Below, piece after piece: positions 6,991 to 8,579 of a stretch of DNA of 8,579 nt (the stretch's first letter is position 1; every line of letters begins with the position of its first letter). Under the pieces are notes generated by a model, which was given only the letters and a program-made list of their open reading frames with translations, was not told the DNA's origin and did not search any database. The DNA is from Chitinophaga pinensis (GTDB lineage: Bacteria > Bacteroidota > Bacteroidia > Flavobacteriales_D > Crocinitomicaceae): the NCBI GenBank assembly GCA_945897765.1, contig CAMDGP010000083.1, forward strand, positions 1 to 8,579. Reading direction: 5' to 3'. Both the position numbers and the translations under genes were made by a program.

Positions 6991-7009
6991 TGTCAAATTC
7001 AAGTTTTTA

Positions 7010-7600
7010 ATGAAGCGACTTTTTGATATTCTTTTTTCTCTGATAATTTTGATATTGTTTCTTCCTTTTGGTATTGTCCTTTCTGTACTGATTGTACTAG
7101 AATCTAAAGGTGGAATTTTTTACAAGCAAGAACGAATAGGTAAGAATGGAATTCCTTTTTATTTATTGAAATTTCGTTCGATGCGCACAAATGCAGATAA
7201 ATTAGGAAAGCTAACGGTTGGAATGCGCGACCCACGAATTACGAAAATTGGATATTTCATACGAAAGTTTAAATTGGATGAATTTCCACAATTTATCAAT
7301 GTGTTAAAAGGTGAAATGAGTATCGTTGGGCCACGTCCTGATGTGAAAGAATACGTTGATTTATATTCTACAGAAGAGCGAAAAGTGTTGGAAGTAAAAC
7401 CTGGAATTACAGATTATGCTTCCTTGGAATATTTTGAAGAAAGCGATTTATTGGCAAAATCTTCTAATCCTGAAAAAACGTACATCGAAGAAATAATGCC
7501 TGCGAAATTGAAATTGAATCAAAAATACATTGCCAATCCAACTTTATTGGTTGATTTAAAGATTATTTTCTTGACAGCGAAAAGGATTTTGGTGAAGTAG
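7010..7600 (+). CDS. Small bacterial sugar transferase (PglC-like monotopic phosphoglycosyl transferase)
   Basis: This 196-residue membrane protein should transfer a phospho-sugar from a UDP-sugar to undecaprenyl phosphate, the first membrane step in making a glycan for capsule, exopolysaccharide, O-antigen or glycoprotein. Residues 5-30 form a hydrophobic segment with a Pro at 19, consistent with the re-entrant helix of the family, and the rest faces the cytoplasm. Family motifs are KFRSMR at 54-59, RKFKLDEFPQF at 85-95 with the catalytic Asp-Glu pair at 90-91, and MSIVGPRP at 103-110. The length matches minimal PglC-type enzymes; the longer WbaP/WcaJ type with extra N-terminal helices is excluded. 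The sugar specificity cannot be read. No glycosyltransferase, flippase or polymerase is adjacent, so it stands alone among housekeeping genes. It converges on folC across 45 bases. Confidence 0.93.
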   Translation: MKRLFDILFSLIILILFLPFGIVLSVLIVLESKGGIFYKQERIGKNGIPFYLLKFRSMRTNADKLGKLTVGMRDPRITKIGYFIRKFKLDEFPQFINVLKGEMSIVGPRPDVKEYVDLYSTEERKVLEVKPGITDYASLEYFEESDLLAKSSNPEKTYIEEIMPAKLKLNQKYIANPTLLVDLKIIFLTAKRILVK

Positions 7601-7645
7601 TTACATTGAATATGGAATAGCAATAATTAGTAGGTTTTTAATCTT

Positions 7646-8579
7646 TTAGGCCTCCACATCCGAAATCAAAAAGAAACTTCCAATAACCAAAAGCGTATCT
7701 TGTTTATTCAGTGCAGGAAGTAGTTGTTGAATCGCCTGATTTACTTCTTGATAAACAGCTCTGATATTCGGATTGCGTTCTTTAATTTCTTGCAATCGTT
7801 CAAAGGTTTGGCTTCGTTCATTTTTAAATGTGCAAAGGTGAATTTCGGTATTCTTCGGAAAAAGAGTAATGATTTCTTCGATTGCTTTGTCTTGTGATGT
7901 TCCAAATAGAATGGTAAGTTTTGCGTTTTCATCAAGTTTTAACGATTTCAAGGTCGCTTCAATTCCTTCTTTATTGTGTGAAACATCTAAAATCAAGGTT
8001 GGATTCTTTTGCACAATTTCCATTCGACCAAAAAGTTCGCTGTTTCGACGGAGGTTTTTAAGTGCTTTTTCAACTAACTTTTCATCAATCGAGTAGAAGA
8101 GGAGCGATAGGGTTACTAAGGCTGTTTTTAAATTTTTAGATTGATAACCTGCTAGCTTTATTTCAAATGGAAGATGAAATTCTTGTGCGAAAATGATAGG
8201 GGAATTTTGTTCTTGAGCTTTCTTTTCAAAAACGCTAGTTGTTTCAATTTGTCTTTCACCGATAACGATAGGTCTATCATTTTTAATTATTCCTGCCTTT
8301 TCAAAAGCGATTGCTTCTAATGTTTCACCTAAAAATTGAGTGTGGTCTATGCCAATATTTGTAATGACTGAAATTAATGGGTTTACTACATTCGTTGCAT
8401 CTAATCGCCCACCCAAACCTGTTTCAAGTACAACGATACTGCATTTTTCTTGTTGAAAATAGCATAAAGCCATTGCTAATGTAATTTCAAAAAATGAGGG
8501 TGAAAAGTTGAGTTGTATTTGTTTAATTTTCTCACAGAAATCAATAACAAATGCTCGGTCTATTTCAATCCCATTTACA
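7646..8579 (-). CDS. folC: Folylpolyglutamate synthase / dihydrofolate synthase (N-terminus beyond window)
   Basis: This cytoplasmic Mur-ligase-fold enzyme adds glutamate to dihydropteroate and/or to folates using ATP. The frame stays open past the ATG at 8473 to the right edge, adding 35 residues with family-like sequence (NGIEI, SPSFFEITLAMA). The gene is therefore cut by the window and the ATG at 8473 is internal. About 310 residues are visible, against about 400-430 for the family; the ATP-binding P-loop would be in the missing part. Visible motifs, numbered from that ATG, are ETGLGGRLDATN at 17-28, GIDHTQFLG at 41-49, EKAGI at 58-62, GYQSKNLKTAL at 109-119, GRME at 149-152, DVSHN at 163-167 and VIGSFFLISDV at 263-273. 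EKAGI holds the Lys that is carbamylated in characterised family members, and DVSHN corresponds to the D-x-AHN motif that opens the C-terminal domain. The gene appears intact as far as seen. Confidence 0.95.
   Translation of the reverse strand, partial: VNGIEIDRAFVIDFCEKIKQIQLNFSPSFFEITLAMALCYFQQEKCSIVVLETGLGGRLDATNVVNPLISVITNIGIDHTQFLGETLEAIAFEKAGIIKNDRPIVIGERQIETTSVFEKKAQEQNSPIIFAQEFHLPFEIKLAGYQSKNLKTALVTLSLLFYSIDEKLVEKALKNLRRNSELFGRMEIVQKNPTLILDVSHNKEGIEATLKSLKLDENAKLTILFGTSQDKAIEEIITLFPKNTEIHLCTFKNERSQTFERLQEIKERNPNIRAVYQEVNQAIQQLLPALNKQDTLLVIGSFFLISDVEA

Noticed and set aside
6972..6998. ATTTG...CAAAT inverted repeat around the sugar transferase -7 box
   Set aside because: The arms are 5 bp, separated by 17 bases and made of common AT-rich words, so a chance occurrence is likely.
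7741..8096. Two short open frames (7741-7935 minus, 7869-8096 plus) within folC
   Set aside because: Both overlap the clear folC frame and have no motif or separate start context; they are offset or antisense readings.
8471..8473. ATG at 8473 as the start of a short folC
   Set aside because: The frame continues upstream to the window edge with sequence typical of FolC, and the family's motifs require a longer N-terminal part, so this is an internal Met.
1..8579. CRISPR array, tRNA or rRNA gene, insertion sequence, phage or toxin-antitoxin module
   Set aside because: I saw no regularly spaced direct repeats, cloverleaf, rRNA-like stretch, transposase motif or terminal inverted repeats on either strand. 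The only repetition is the protein-level repeats of the adhesin.

Overview
The window is an AT-rich piece of a Bacteroidota (Bacteroidetes) chromosome, most likely from the order Flavobacteriales. The evidence is a large surface protein with SprB-type repeats and a gliding-motility-associated (type IX secretion, type B) C-terminal domain, start codons with no Shine-Dalgarno sequence, and two upstream boxes that match the Bacteroidota -7 promoter consensus TAnnTTTG. Genus-level assignment is not possible by reading alone.

Layout. Positions 1-4106 (+) hold the C-terminal 1367 residues of a giant secreted adhesin whose N-terminus and signal peptide lie upstream of the window. It is built in tiers: seven SprB-type repeats, three related repeats of a second type, five Ig-like repeats of a third type, two PKD-like domains and the sorting domain. 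A 139-base gap with no recognisable gene or terminator follows. On the minus strand, read right to left, come a 111-residue unrecognised protein (6937-6602), dnaN, the replication sliding clamp (6448-5330), and rlmN, the 23S rRNA/tRNA adenine-C2 methyltransferase (5322-4246). dnaN and rlmN are 7 bases apart and probably form an operon. A small PglC-like sugar-phosphate transferase (7010-7600, +) diverges from the unrecognised gene. It converges on folC (minus strand, 7646 to the right edge), which lacks its N-terminal part because the window ends.

How the genes relate. dnaN, rlmN and folC are housekeeping genes for replication, translation fidelity and folate metabolism. The adhesin and the sugar transferase both concern the cell surface, but nothing here ties them to one pathway. 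No tRNA, rRNA, CRISPR array, insertion sequence or phage gene is visible, and no novel multi-gene system is evident. The most unusual observations lie inside the adhesin: near-total absence of Lys and Arg over about 1270 residues, and a cysteine ladder broken in a complementary way in two adjacent repeats. A near-perfect 20-bp palindrome at the putative dnaN promoter also stands out.
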